A DNA stretch of 64,000 bases. Source: Labilibaculum sp. K2S (GTDB lineage: Bacteria; Bacteroidota; Bacteroidia; Bacteroidales; Marinifilaceae). The stretch lies in NCBI RefSeq assembly GCF_030372765.1, contig NZ_JAUCMW010000010.1, positions 100,315-164,314 on the forward strand, written 5' to 3'. How positions within the stretch are numbered: the first letter of the stretch is position 1; every line of letters starts with the position of its first letter. A model generated the notes under the pieces. The model ran no database searches, was not told where the DNA came from, and saw nothing but the letters and a program-made list of their open reading frames with translations. Shown here piece by piece: positions 53,243-64,000 of this stretch. A program made the position numbers and the translations under genes.

Positions 53243-54952
53243 CTAAAATACGACTTTCACACCCAATAGAAAATTAAGTCTCTGAGAAGGATATCCATCC
53301 CACTGGTAGTATTTGTCGGCAAATAGGTTATTTACTTTCCCAAAAGCCGTAAAATGCTTATTTAGACGATAACTCGCACCAATATTCAGATCATACACGG
53401 CATCCAATGTTTTTACCGCAGATCCAATTGAAACAGGCCTCTCTCCCAATATATTAACTCCCGCCTGAAAATCAAGATCAGTTGTGAATGCATATGTGGC
53501 ATTAACATTCATTTCAAATTCTGGTTTGTGCCAAGCCTCAGCTTGCTTATCGAGAGTATATTTATTAAACCAAACCGCTGAATTCAGATCCAATTTGTCG
53601 GTCCAACCTATGCTTACTTCAGCACCTAAACGAAGCAAACTGATATCATCATAAACCACATCAAATTTATTTGAATAAGTAGGACCAAAATAATCTGCAT
53701 TTACCGCACCCGCATTTCTTTGTATAAAGAAGTACTGATCATCAACCGAGCTGTATTCTGCCGATAATTTGAAAGATGAATTAGAAGACAAACTGCCTTT
53801 TACTCCACCAAACAATTTGTATTTTTGATTGGAAGGCATCACATTCAAACCTGAGTAAACGTATGGATTTTCAGCAATAATATCATTGTAATTATTCATT
53901 TTCAGATCCCCATCCAATCCGGCAAAAAGGGTCATAATGCCATCAATTGCTTCAAAATCGATAGCTATATCCGGATACAGCTTTGCATCTGAATCATCGC
54001 CCATGGCAAGAACTGTATTCAATCCCAATTTCAAATTCAATTTGCCGGTTTGAAGCAAATACTGAGGATTTAAATTCCAAACAAGAGTATTTCTTTCAAA
54101 CATGCTTCCCAACTCTTCCATACTAGTAATTCCGTCGGTTGCAAAGTAATCAAAAGATGATTTTAAACTCCAGAAACCATCACCACGACGAATTTTAGCC
54201 TCGGCACTAATCAATACATCATTCTCTGTTACATAGATATCATCGGCAAAATGCTCGTATTGTAAACCAACACCAAAATTCAGCTTCTCTTCATCTTTAA
54301 AGGTAGTAAGAAACTCTGCATCCAGTCCAAAACGGTTTTGAACCTGCTCAGTATATGGAAATAAATTCACATAATTTGCAGCAACATCATCTTCTGCCGG
54401 AAAACCGAAAAAATCGTAGCCTTTGTGCTCATAATAAACTTTTCCAGAAACTTTTCCTTCCTCTAAATACACACTGCCATATACTTCAGCCAATTGTTCT
54501 TTCCAATCTGGCTTTGCTTTTCGCCCATTTTCCAACTCTAATTTTCCGTTGGTGGAGTAATGACGAATATGAATTCCAAAATCGCTTATTTTCGAGCGTT
54601 GGTTATTGAAACGATAATCCCCGAAAAGGGTTGAATAATTACCCCCTGCAAGAGTTAAGGCATGACTGTTAATTGATTGCAATGGCTCACCAACAATTCG
54701 TGCTGCCGGAATTAAAGCCGGGGAAAATCCTACTGTCAAAGGTTTTGTTTGTATAAAATAGGAAAACGAAGGTGTAAAAGTTGCTGTATCCTGAACCACC
54801 GGCAATTCACCAATTCGCTTTGATTTATTTATTTTTGGCTGATAAGCGGTTTTCACCTTCACCTCTTTATTTAAATCTCTTTCTTCCTGCGCATGAGAAA
54901 CTGAACAAACCAAGCCAGCTATCGCAACAGTGAATATGATCTTTTTGAACAT
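53243..54952 (-). CDS. Outer-membrane beta-barrel protein, TonB-receptor-like
   Basis: 569 aa with a signal peptide (MFKKIIFTVAIAGLVCSVSHA). The rest is strand after strand of alternating hydrophobic/polar residues (for example FGLDAEFLTTFKDEEKLNFG, LNLKLGLNTVLA), closing with KVNNLFADKYYQWDGYPSQ and the terminal F (LGVKVVF) that marks outer-membrane barrels. A normal TonB plug domain and TonB box are not evident: only about 130 residues precede the first strands. It follows the TPR lipoprotein-like gene by 23 bases, so both are one operon and may form an outer-membrane complex. Confidence 0.8.
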   Translation of the reverse strand: MFKKIIFTVAIAGLVCSVSHAQEERDLNKEVKVKTAYQPKINKSKRIGELPVVQDTATFTPSFSYFIQTKPLTVGFSPALIPAARIVGEPLQSINSHALTLAGGNYSTLFGDYRFNNQRSKISDFGIHIRHYSTNGKLELENGRKAKPDWKEQLAEVYGSVYLEEGKVSGKVYYEHKGYDFFGFPAEDDVAANYVNLFPYTEQVQNRFGLDAEFLTTFKDEEKLNFGVGLQYEHFADDIYVTENDVLISAEAKIRRGDGFWSLKSSFDYFATDGITSMEELGSMFERNTLVWNLNPQYLLQTGKLNLKLGLNTVLAMGDDSDAKLYPDIAIDFEAIDGIMTLFAGLDGDLKMNNYNDIIAENPYVYSGLNVMPSNQKYKLFGGVKGSLSSNSSFKLSAEYSSVDDQYFFIQRNAGAVNADYFGPTYSNKFDVVYDDISLLRLGAEVSIGWTDKLDLNSAVWFNKYTLDKQAEAWHKPEFEMNVNATYAFTTDLDFQAGVNILGERPVSIGSAVKTLDAVYDLNIGASYRLNKHFTAFGKVNNLFADKYYQWDGYPSQRLNFLLGVKVVF

Positions 54953-54975
54953 TACTTTTTTTTATTAGTGGTTAA

Positions 54976-57900
54976 TTACTTAATATCTAATCTATTTAAC
55001 ATTTTCTCTAACATTATACTCTCCTCATCTAGTTTAAGAGAATCTGTTTTCACCGAAGATTTTTCAAATAACTTATTGCTTTCGGTACTGTCGGCTCCTT
55101 CGAACTGAACTTTCACTTCACTATTGGTTATTTTTTCTTCGGCTTTTTTCTCTCTGGCTAAAAGAACATCTAATTTCGCCTGCGCTCTTTCGATAATCCC
55201 ATCGTTCTTTACCGCATAATTATCAACAATACTTTGCAAGGTATATCGAGCCTGAAAAGGGTCATTCTTTTTCAGAAACACATCCGACAGCAAAAGAAAG
55301 CTTTCTGCCAGCCAATACTGATGAGGCGAATTCATTTCAATGAACTCGTTGATCTCCTTTTCGGCCAAATCATACTGAGCTTTTTCTGCATATATTTTAG
55401 CCAAAAGGTATTTTGCTTCGGCACCTTCGGCAGTTTGTGTTTCCTTAGCTAATTCTTTAAAATCGTTCGATGCAGCTTCTGCATTTGCCAAATTCAAATA
55501 AGATTTGCCTCGCTTATACTTTGCTTCCCGTATTAATTCTTCCTGCGATTTGGCAACCTCGAGTACATCGTTTACCGCCTGAATTGTGTTTTCATACTCT
55601 TTTAAACTGTATACCGATCGCATGTAACCCACTTTAGCCAATTTCACATTCTCAGGAATCTCAGCCATTTGCGTCAATCTCGAAAATTGTTTCTTCGCCT
55701 GAGAGTAATTCTTATTTCTGTAATTTAATTGTGACGAAGCCAGCAAAGCCCTTTCTGTAAACAAGTTGTTTGGACGACTCAGTACTTGTTCGAATCCGGC
55801 AAGTGCCTCATCGTATTTTTGCTGATTTAAAGCCGCGTCTGCTTTGTAGAATTGTGCATTTAACTGAAACATTCCATTTGGGAAATTGGATAAATACTCA
55901 CTCAAAGCATTTGTACCTCTCTCCGTATCGCCTGACATGTACAATCGTTCGGCTGAAATATACGAAAGAGAATCTTTCTCTGAACTTCGAATTGCTCCAC
56001 CTCCTTTAAACGACTCTGCAAAAGCAAAATAGTCGTTCACATTATTCATATCAACATAAACATTCTTTAATCCGATAAAGGCACTTTTCTTTTCTTCGCT
56101 TTGCGGATAATTTAAAACCACCTCTTTGTAAGAACTAATGGCTTTTTGGTATTCTTTCGCATTGTAATTCAGCTGTCCTAACTGCAGCAATGATTTGGGA
56201 GCATAACTGCTATTCGGAAATTTGTCAGCTAATTCTTTATAAATAGATACGGCAGTGGCCTGATCATCCAACTTCACTTTTGCATTCGCCAATTCGAACA
56301 ATGCCTCATCTAAATATTCAGAATCGGGATAAGAAGTACGTATCTGTTCCAATAATTGCGACTTTTCGTTTGTGTTGCCCAATAATCCAAACGAGAGAGC
56401 CTGCTGATACAATGCATAATCTGTATCCCATTTGTTGGCAATCGCTGATTTTCGGTAATATTCGGCTGCATTTTTATAATCTCTGTTTAAAAAGAAACAA
56501 TCGCCAATGCGGTTACAAGCATCCGAAACAAAGGTGCTTTTTTTGTCGGATTGATTGACAAACTTGCGGAACCAATCGGAAGCTTCGCTGTAGTTATCCT
56601 GCTCGAAGTAAGCATATGCGATGTTGTAATAGGAACGCTCGTAATATTCCGAAGAACCGGCACCCGGCGACAATAAAAACTCGTTGTAAAGATTAGTTGC
56701 CTTAGCAAATTCACCCATTCGATAATAAGCTTCTGCTTTCCAGTAGATGCATTCGGCAGCAATCTGAGAATTATAAATTTTGTATTGCAAAGATGCATTA
56801 AAAGATTCGATTGCCTTGCTGTAATTCAACTGCTTCATCAACTCTAAACCACGCAGCCAGGAAACTCTTTGGTAGGCCTTTTTAATCTCCGGAGTTTTAT
56901 TTGCAATTTTATCCATCGAAAGTAAAGCATCCCCATAATTCTTAGTGGTCATGTATACTTTCACCAGGTAATCGTAAGCCTCATCATTGCGATCAGAGTT
57001 TGGATAGTTCTGCAAATATTCATCGAAAGCCTTTATGGTCTCGTTAAAAGGAGAATAAGAAAGCTCGTAAGTCAATTTCGCAAAATTAAACAAAGCATCC
57101 TGCTGCATATTTTTGTCAAAATCCATTCGGGCAGTTGTTGCAAAAGCAACTTTAGCTCCTTTTTTATCTCCCAGTTGCAAGGAACAATCAGCCAAACAGT
57201 AATTGGCAACCATCAGCAACTCATCATTTTCGCCGCCAACCCTCTCGAATTGCTCTGCCGCTTCGCCAAATTTCTTTTGCTTGTAAAGACAATATCCGTA
57301 AGCAAACTTATCCTCACGGGAAAAGCTTTTCTTTCCTTTATCCAGAAATGGAATTGCCTTTTGATATTCTTTTAACTGATAATGAGAAAGTCCAATCATT
57401 TTTGCAATTTCATCACTTCGCGTTACCGTGGCATCATCTAAAAATTGCGGCGCATATTCAATTACCTTGGCATATTTCTCCTGCAGGTAATAAATTTGTG
57501 TGATGTAGTAAGGAACAATTGGCTGAAAGGTTTTGTTCTTAATCAGCTTTTCGAAACCATTCAGCGCGGTTTGATAATTCCCGTTTAAATAGGCAATGTG
57601 AGCATAGTAGTAATTTGCCGGAGCATTATATTCTCCGGACACCTCGATAATATCGAAAAAGAATTGTCTGGCCTCTTCATATTTCTTTTCTACAAAATAA
57701 GAATAGCCCATTTTAAACTGGTATTCGGTTCGCTGATCGGAATTTAAGGCATAAACATCTACCTGTTTAAACCATTCCAAAGCATCCTTGTATTTCTTAC
57801 TTCGATACTGCTGTCTCCCCAACTGAAAATACGCAGCCTGTTTTAAATTACTTTCGGGATGTTTCTGAATAAAGGATTTCATTTCCTCTTCTGCCTCGGG

Positions 57901-58161
57901 ACGAAAAAGTTCGATGGAACACCAAGCCATATAAAAATCTGCTTTGGTGGATCGATCGGAATAAGCATCCTTCTCCATTTGAATAAAATCGGAAAATTCG
58001 TGTCTTGCTCCTCCATAATTTTTGTTTTGGAACATTTCCATGGCCGATTGCCAAACTTGATTACTACTTTTATGGGTTAATGATTTTTGGGCCTGAACTG
58101 TAAATCCCAAACATAAAAAAAACAGGGAAGTCAAAATCCACAAACTACATTTGTTTCTCAT
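54976..58161 (-). CDS. Large exported TPR-repeat protein
   Basis: 1061 aa with a signal peptide (MRNKCSLWILTSLFFLCLGF, cut after about 24). Nearly the whole mature length is built of 34-36-residue helical hairpins of the tetratricopeptide type with repeated A-x-Y-x-x-A-x-x-x-F-x-x and Y-P-x-S signatures (for example YPDSEYLDEALFELANAKVK; FPNSSYAPKSLLQLGQL). This resembles BamD/YbgF-type scaffolds for outer-membrane assembly. It is the first gene of the operon with the barrel protein and is probably its periplasmic or outer-membrane partner (inference). Confidence 0.88.
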   Translation of the reverse strand: MRNKCSLWILTSLFFLCLGFTVQAQKSLTHKSSNQVWQSAMEMFQNKNYGGARHEFSDFIQMEKDAYSDRSTKADFYMAWCSIELFRPEAEEEMKSFIQKHPESNLKQAAYFQLGRQQYRSKKYKDALEWFKQVDVYALNSDQRTEYQFKMGYSYFVEKKYEEARQFFFDIIEVSGEYNAPANYYYAHIAYLNGNYQTALNGFEKLIKNKTFQPIVPYYITQIYYLQEKYAKVIEYAPQFLDDATVTRSDEIAKMIGLSHYQLKEYQKAIPFLDKGKKSFSREDKFAYGYCLYKQKKFGEAAEQFERVGGENDELLMVANYCLADCSLQLGDKKGAKVAFATTARMDFDKNMQQDALFNFAKLTYELSYSPFNETIKAFDEYLQNYPNSDRNDEAYDYLVKVYMTTKNYGDALLSMDKIANKTPEIKKAYQRVSWLRGLELMKQLNYSKAIESFNASLQYKIYNSQIAAECIYWKAEAYYRMGEFAKATNLYNEFLLSPGAGSSEYYERSYYNIAYAYFEQDNYSEASDWFRKFVNQSDKKSTFVSDACNRIGDCFFLNRDYKNAAEYYRKSAIANKWDTDYALYQQALSFGLLGNTNEKSQLLEQIRTSYPDSEYLDEALFELANAKVKLDDQATAVSIYKELADKFPNSSYAPKSLLQLGQLNYNAKEYQKAISSYKEVVLNYPQSEEKKSAFIGLKNVYVDMNNVNDYFAFAESFKGGGAIRSSEKDSLSYISAERLYMSGDTERGTNALSEYLSNFPNGMFQLNAQFYKADAALNQQKYDEALAGFEQVLSRPNNLFTERALLASSQLNYRNKNYSQAKKQFSRLTQMAEIPENVKLAKVGYMRSVYSLKEYENTIQAVNDVLEVAKSQEELIREAKYKRGKSYLNLANAEAASNDFKELAKETQTAEGAEAKYLLAKIYAEKAQYDLAEKEINEFIEMNSPHQYWLAESFLLLSDVFLKKNDPFQARYTLQSIVDNYAVKNDGIIERAQAKLDVLLAREKKAEEKITNSEVKVQFEGADSTESNKLFEKSSVKTDSLKLDEESIMLEKMLNRLDIK

Positions 58162-58380
58162 ACTACGTTGCGTGTGATAGGTATAACAAGTTAAAAAAAC
58201 GCTGAATATCCAAGCCTTTCAGTGGCTGATTCCCGAATCAAATTCAACTCATAAAATCAGGCTTAAAGGTATAAATAATCTGTAAGCTTATCGTAATTCA
58301 AACGAAGGAAAGAAAGAAAAATTGCACTCTGTTTTAATAAAGAAAAGAGCAATAAAAAACCTTCTGCCGAAATAATTTTT

Positions 58381-58388
58381 TAGATTTG
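58381..58388 (+). promoter_or_regulatory. -7 promoter element of ftsE
   Basis: TAGATTTG (58381-58388) is a perfect match to the Bacteroidota -7 element TAnnTTTG. No TTG lies at the ideal spacing upstream, so the -33 part is weak. An ATG at 58390 would be too close to this promoter, supporting the start of ftsE at 58429. Confidence 0.5.
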
Positions 58389-58428
58389 TATGTTAACACA
58401 CAATTTGAATTTAAAAAAAACGAAATAT

Positions 58429-59142
58429 ATGTCCGAATCTCCTATCATTGAACTTAAAAATGCAGTTATCCGTCAGGCGGATAATATTATTCTAACAGAT
58501 GTTAGTTTGGAAATTGAAAAAGGAGAATTTGTTTACATCATAGGTAAAGTGGGTAGTGGAAAAACCAGTTTAATGAAAACCTTGTACGCCGATCTGCCAA
58601 TAAAAGAAGGAGGCGGTTCGGTTGCCGGATTTTATCTTCCTATCATCAAAACAAAACAAGTTCCTTTTTTAAGACGAAAAATTGGTATTGTATTTCAGGA
58701 TTTTCAATTGTTAAGCGATCGTAATGTTCACGCTAATCTGGAATTTGTTTTAAAGGCTACCGGCTGGAAAAACAAAAAGGAGATTGACCATAGAATAGAG
58801 GAAGTGTTGAGTAAAGTAAAAATGGATAAGAAAGGATATAAAATGCCACATGAGCTTTCGGGAGGAGAACAGCAGCGAATCGTTATTGCCCGTGCCTTAC
58901 TCAACTCTCCGGATATTATTTTAGCCGATGAACCAACAGGCAATCTTGATCCTGAAACCTCAGATGAATTGGCGGAATTACTTATGGATATCAGTAAAAA
59001 TGGACGAACTATTGTGATGGCAACACATCAGCACGATCTTTTGAAAAAATTTCCTGCACGTACGCTTGAATGTATCAACGGAAAAGTGATTGAAATTTCG
59101 AATCCGAAAACCGATGTAGAGGAAGAACTTGAATTGGAATAA
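58429..59142 (+). CDS. ftsE: ABC ATPase of FtsE type
   Basis: About 237 aa. I start at ATG 58429 (SESPIIELKNAV...) because the longer frame begins at a codon just behind the -7 element. Walker A IGKVGSGKTSLMKTLYAD, Q-loop VFQDFQLL, signature ELSGGEQQRIVIARALL and Walker B IILADEPTGNLDPETS are intact. FtsE works with the membrane protein FtsX to control peptidoglycan hydrolases at the division site. No ftsX is adjacent; the gene following is a rhomboid protease. Another ABC exporter ATPase is the alternative. Confidence 0.85.
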   Translation: MSESPIIELKNAVIRQADNIILTDVSLEIEKGEFVYIIGKVGSGKTSLMKTLYADLPIKEGGGSVAGFYLPIIKTKQVPFLRRKIGIVFQDFQLLSDRNVHANLEFVLKATGWKNKKEIDHRIEEVLSKVKMDKKGYKMPHELSGGEQQRIVIARALLNSPDIILADEPTGNLDPETSDELAELLMDISKNGRTIVMATHQHDLLKKFPARTLECINGKVIEISNPKTDVEEELELE

Positions 59143-59203
59143 ATAAATTCCAAAATGCACCAAAATACTAACGGGTTTCAAAAAAACTTACACTGATTAA
59201 AAC

Positions 59204-59884
59204 TTGCAAAATAAAACTTCATACAATTCGGATTTTGAAAAATTGAAGCTAAAGCACAGTTTGATTTTTCCGATCGCTTTTATTTTCTTGATTTGGACTG
59301 TTAAAATTTTTGAATGGGGACTTGGCCTGAATTTGTATTATTTGGGCATTTTCCCTTTGCACACCAAAGGTTTAATCGGGATTCTCACCAGTCCGTTAAT
59401 TCATAAGGATTTTAGTCATTTAATGGCCAACACAATTCCCTTTTTTGTACTAAGTTGGGGTATCTTTTATTTCTATCGTCCGCTCTCGTACCAAATATTC
59501 ATACTGTGTTATTTTACAGCAAACATTCTGGTTTGGCTTGGTGCGCGCGAAGCCTATCATATTGGTGCCAGCGGATTGGTTTATGCTTTTGCCTCCTTCC
59601 TGTTTTTCAGCGGAATTATTCGTAATCACTACCGTTTAATTGCTATCTCTTTTATTGTGGCTTTTCTATATGGCAGCTTATTTTGGGGCGTGTTCCCAAT
59701 TCTAAAAGATGTTTCGTGGGAAGGTCATTTGTTTGGTGGTTTCTCTGGTCTGATTTACGCCTTGGCTTATCGCAACCAAGGGCCGAAAAAACCTACAGTT
59801 ATTATCCCCGAAGATGATGACTCTATTCCTGAAGAGATATGGAATTCGGAGGATTTTGAAGATAAGGAAGTGTTGAGGAAGTGA
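59204..59884 (+). CDS. Rhomboid family intramembrane serine protease
   Basis: 226 aa with six predicted membrane helices. Catalytic dyad: S123 in HIGASGLVYAF and H175 in WEGHLFGGFSG; the oxyanion-type HxxxN is HLMAN (about 72-76). The start is TTG at 59204, since an in-frame TAA lies two codons upstream (at 59198-59200) and no ATG gives the first helix. A highly acidic C-terminal tail (PEDDDSIPEEIWNSEDFED) is unusual. It follows ftsE by 61 bases on the same strand. Confidence 0.88.
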   Translation: MQNKTSYNSDFEKLKLKHSLIFPIAFIFLIWTVKIFEWGLGLNLYYLGIFPLHTKGLIGILTSPLIHKDFSHLMANTIPFFVLSWGIFYFYRPLSYQIFILCYFTANILVWLGAREAYHIGASGLVYAFASFLFFSGIIRNHYRLIAISFIVAFLYGSLFWGVFPILKDVSWEGHLFGGFSGLIYALAYRNQGPKKPTVIIPEDDDSIPEEIWNSEDFEDKEVLRK

Positions 59885-60644
59885 AAAACAAGGAACAAGG
59901 GAAAAGGAAAAAGGTGAAAGAGAGAAGCCTCTCCGTTACTTCCGAAACCACTATCAGGTAAAAACCTCACCCTATCCCTCTCCTGAAGGAGAGGAGAATA
60001 CAGCCTTTCTATTTATTAAAAGAAGTCTCCTTTCTAAAATCATTGCACATACAAACGCTGACAGGTCTTCGACGCTGTCAGGTTTCCTCGAAAAATAAAA
60101 ACCGCTGACTGCGATATGAATTATTTATTTAAAGGAGAACATAGTTTCAGAAATCAGCACCCATTTCCTGACAAAACTTTATTTGTTGGTTTCTCCCTTT
60201 TCAGGGGAGATGTCCGAAGGACAGAGGGGTATTTTGTGACTCATAAAATTAAAAAAACAATAAAATTCAGATAAAACCTCATCCTATCCCTCTCCTGAAG
60301 GAGAGGAGAATACAGCTTTCCTATTCATTAAAAGATATCTCCTTTCTAAAATCATTAAACACAACAAACACTTACAGGTCTTCGACGCTGTCAGGTTTTT
60401 AATTGTATTTTCCTTACTATAAAAACAAACGGCATCCTCATCTGTTGTGAGAACGCCATAAATTTTAGAAGCTGTTTAAATTTATTTTTAGAAATTTTTA
60501 TCGAAGAAAAAAGACTCAAAATAAGGCAAATTTGATGCGAATAGTGGTTCTATTTAAAGATAATTTAACGCAATTATGAGGTTTTTGGCTTATAAAAAAG
60601 CTAAAGGATAAATTTTTAAACAGTTTCTTATATGCTGCAAATTA
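59885..60644. repeat. Gene-free repeat region with two 125-bp direct copies
   Basis: Between convergent rhomboid and M48 genes. Copy 1 (59961-60085) and copy 2 (60273-60397) share AAAACCTCA(C/T)CCTATCCCTC, the perfect palindrome CCTCTCCT-GA-AGGAGAGG, CTCCTTTCTAAAATCATT, and end in the palindrome TGACAGGTCTTCGACGCTGTCAGG (broken here for length: T(G/T)ACAG...CTGTCA, 60059-60082 and 60372-60395). Between them lies a third palindromic motif, TCTCCC/GGGGAGA then TGTCC-GAA-GGACA, at about 60188-60224. No protein is encoded. Confidence 0.75.
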
Positions 60645-61445
60645 TTATTTCTTGTAATACTTCATTGCTTCTGGCAGATATGCTTCTAAATCTTTAACAC
60701 GAGTTGCATCGGCTGGATGAGTAGATAGGAATTCCGGTGGTTTTTGACCGCCGCTCTCTCCCATTCGTTTCCAAAAATCAATTGCTTCAGCAGGATTGTA
60801 TCCGGCCATAGCCATAAAAATCAAACCCATTTTATCGGCTTCACTTTCATGAGAACGCGAGAATGGCAATACAACCAATACATTGGAACCTACACCAAAT
60901 GCAGTATTCCAAATTTGTTTTGTTTCGGCAGGTTTTTCGTTTAAAGCAATTGCCAAACCTTGTCCTAAAGCCTGAATACCCATTTGCTGACTCATTCGCT
61001 CGTTACCATGACGGGCAATGGCGTGAGCAATTTCGTGTCCCATAACAACTGCCATACCGGTTTCGGTTTGTGTGTAAGGTAAAATTCCTGTGTAGAAAAC
61101 CACTTTACCGCCTGGCATACACCATGCATTAGGGGTTTCATCATCAACCAAATTAAATTCCCAAACGAAATTTGCAGTGCGATCGCTCATACCGTTCTCG
61201 TTCATAAACTTTTCTACCGCAACAGAAATTCGTGCACCGCAAGCTTTCACCATTGCCGATTGCTCTTTGTTATCGGAAAGCTTGCTCTCCTTTAAAAAAG
61301 CATCGTATTGGGTGAGACTGGTGGCAATCATTTCTGTTTCTGGATACAAATTCATTTGTTTTCTTCCGGTAATGGGCACTGTTGCACATGCAATTGCAAA
61401 CAACAAAAAGCCCGAAAGTAAAATGGTACGCCTATTTTTCTTCAT
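60645..61445 (-). CDS. M48 family zinc metalloprotease lipoprotein
   Basis: 266 aa. A lipoprotein signal (MKKNRRTILLSGFLLFAIAC, Cys20), then the zinc motif HEIAH (H137, E138, H141), and the third ligand Glu in HESEADKMG. It resembles the periplasmic proteases LoiP/YcaL/BepA that clear misassembled outer-membrane proteins. No TPR domain follows, so it is LoiP-like rather than BepA-like. It has a repeat-filled gap on each side. Confidence 0.93.
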   Translation of the reverse strand: MKKNRRTILLSGFLLFAIACATVPITGRKQMNLYPETEMIATSLTQYDAFLKESKLSDNKEQSAMVKACGARISVAVEKFMNENGMSDRTANFVWEFNLVDDETPNAWCMPGGKVVFYTGILPYTQTETGMAVVMGHEIAHAIARHGNERMSQQMGIQALGQGLAIALNEKPAETKQIWNTAFGVGSNVLVVLPFSRSHESEADKMGLIFMAMAGYNPAEAIDFWKRMGESGGQKPPEFLSTHPADATRVKDLEAYLPEAMKYYKK

Positions 61446-61646
61446 CTTTTTATGATTTTTAATAATTGGTTCTTTTTAAAATTCATTTCCGTCTCGTCGC
61501 GAGGAACGGAATCTCTTTACTTAAAATTAATTTGCGCGACGGTTTTATGTCCACTATTCAATTCCCGGGGCGTTGCGCCGGGCTAAAATATTAAAGCCCT
61601 TCAGGCTTTCAAAAAAAATCATTCTCCCCTGTTCACTGATAACTGT
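61446..61646. repeat. Palindrome-rich gap with REP-like elements
   Basis: Small hairpins in series: TTCCGT...ACGGAA (about 61488-61511), CCCGG(GGCGTTGCG)CCGGG, AAAGCC-CTT...GGCTTT (about 61593-61609) and the 17-base motif at 61629-61645 shared exactly with 9793-9809. No gene. It lies between two minus-strand genes and may supply the terminator of the YyaL-like gene. Confidence 0.55.
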
Positions 61647-63764
<2,118 letters not shown>

Positions 63765-64000
63765 TTCCCTTGTTTTAAAGTAAACTAAAGATAGAAATTA
63801 TTTTTAATCATTTTAAATAAGATTAAGTAGGTTCACAATCATCAACTTAAAATCTGTTTTATAATATTTTGCCAAAATTTAACTATTAGAATTTCGGGCG
63901 TGAGCGTTACTCCTACAAATGCAACATCTCCAACATCGCGTATTAACCTGAGTTCGATATTAAAATATCCCTAATTGATCGGACTTAATAGTTTCATATT
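63765..64000. other. Window end, no gene recognised
   Basis: About 236 AT-rich bases upstream of the YyaL-like gene, with a somewhat GC-richer patch GGGCGTGAGCGTTACTCC at about 63897 that may be part of a dispersed element. No reading frame of protein character was seen, though a gene could begin beyond the edge. Confidence 0.4.

Noticed and set aside
63891..63990. Possible gene fragment or structural RNA at the window end
   Set aside because: A GC-richer patch was seen but no cloverleaf, conserved RNA fold or coding frame could be supported.

Overview
The window is AT-rich chromosomal DNA from a member of the Bacteroidota, most likely a marine Bacteroidales/Marinilabiliales-type organism (the placement below phylum is inference). 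Reasons: the short primary sigma factor (286 aa, no region 1.1), promoters of the Bacteroidota form TTG-N19/20-TAnnTTTG in front of several genes, a TPR/outer-membrane-barrel gene pair, and a Cas13b locus, a family found almost only in this phylum. Most of the window is ordinary chromosome with core genes (ABC-F, murB, uvrB, rpoD, gyrB, dapF, ftsE, mltG, htrA). No tRNA, rRNA, integrase or intact transposase was seen.

Layout: 1-7.5 kb holds the end of a redoxin-like gene, an ABC-F ATPase, a coiled-coil lipoprotein, a sugar uptake pair (MFS porter plus ROK kinase) with a divergent AraC regulator, and a metallophosphoesterase. 7.6-12 kb has two small genes, threonine aldolase, murB and a DUF6261-like gene. 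12.2-17.5 kb is the accessory highlight: a complete type VI-B CRISPR-Cas locus on the minus strand. A four-helix membrane protein (Csx27-like) and cas13b (1107 aa, HEPN motifs R131/H136 and R1063/H1068) are followed by a CRISPR array of nine 36-bp repeats and eight 30-bp spacers. Beyond the array lie two decayed 65-bp units, a terminator and a separate 5 x 41-bp tandem repeat. There are no adaptation genes.

18-30.6 kb: aldo/keto reductase, AraC regulator, HIT protein, DMT exporter, then a full trans-4-hydroxy-L-proline degradation operon (deaminase, semialdehyde dehydrogenase, 2-epimerase, FAD oxidase) with a divergent AraC regulator, an NmrA/HxlR divergent pair and mltG. 30.7-41 kb: M14 carboxypeptidase, transglutaminase-like protein, nucleoid-associated protein, esterase, PepSY protein, hybrid-cluster protein, HAD phosphatase and EEP nuclease. 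41-64 kb: uvrB, rpoD, htrA, dapF, a large hybrid sensor kinase, LOG protein, gyrB, the TPR/barrel pair, ftsE, rhomboid protease, a repeat-filled intergenic region, M48 protease and a YyaL/SSP411 protein.

The most interesting system is the type VI-B locus. Repeat orientation, degeneracy gradient, hairpin leader, operon promoter and terminator agree on one model: minus-strand transcription of csx27-like/cas13b and of the array. The second theme is a set of dispersed palindromic (REP-like) elements in the long gaps, including both flanks of the CRISPR locus and a decayed one inside the array tail.
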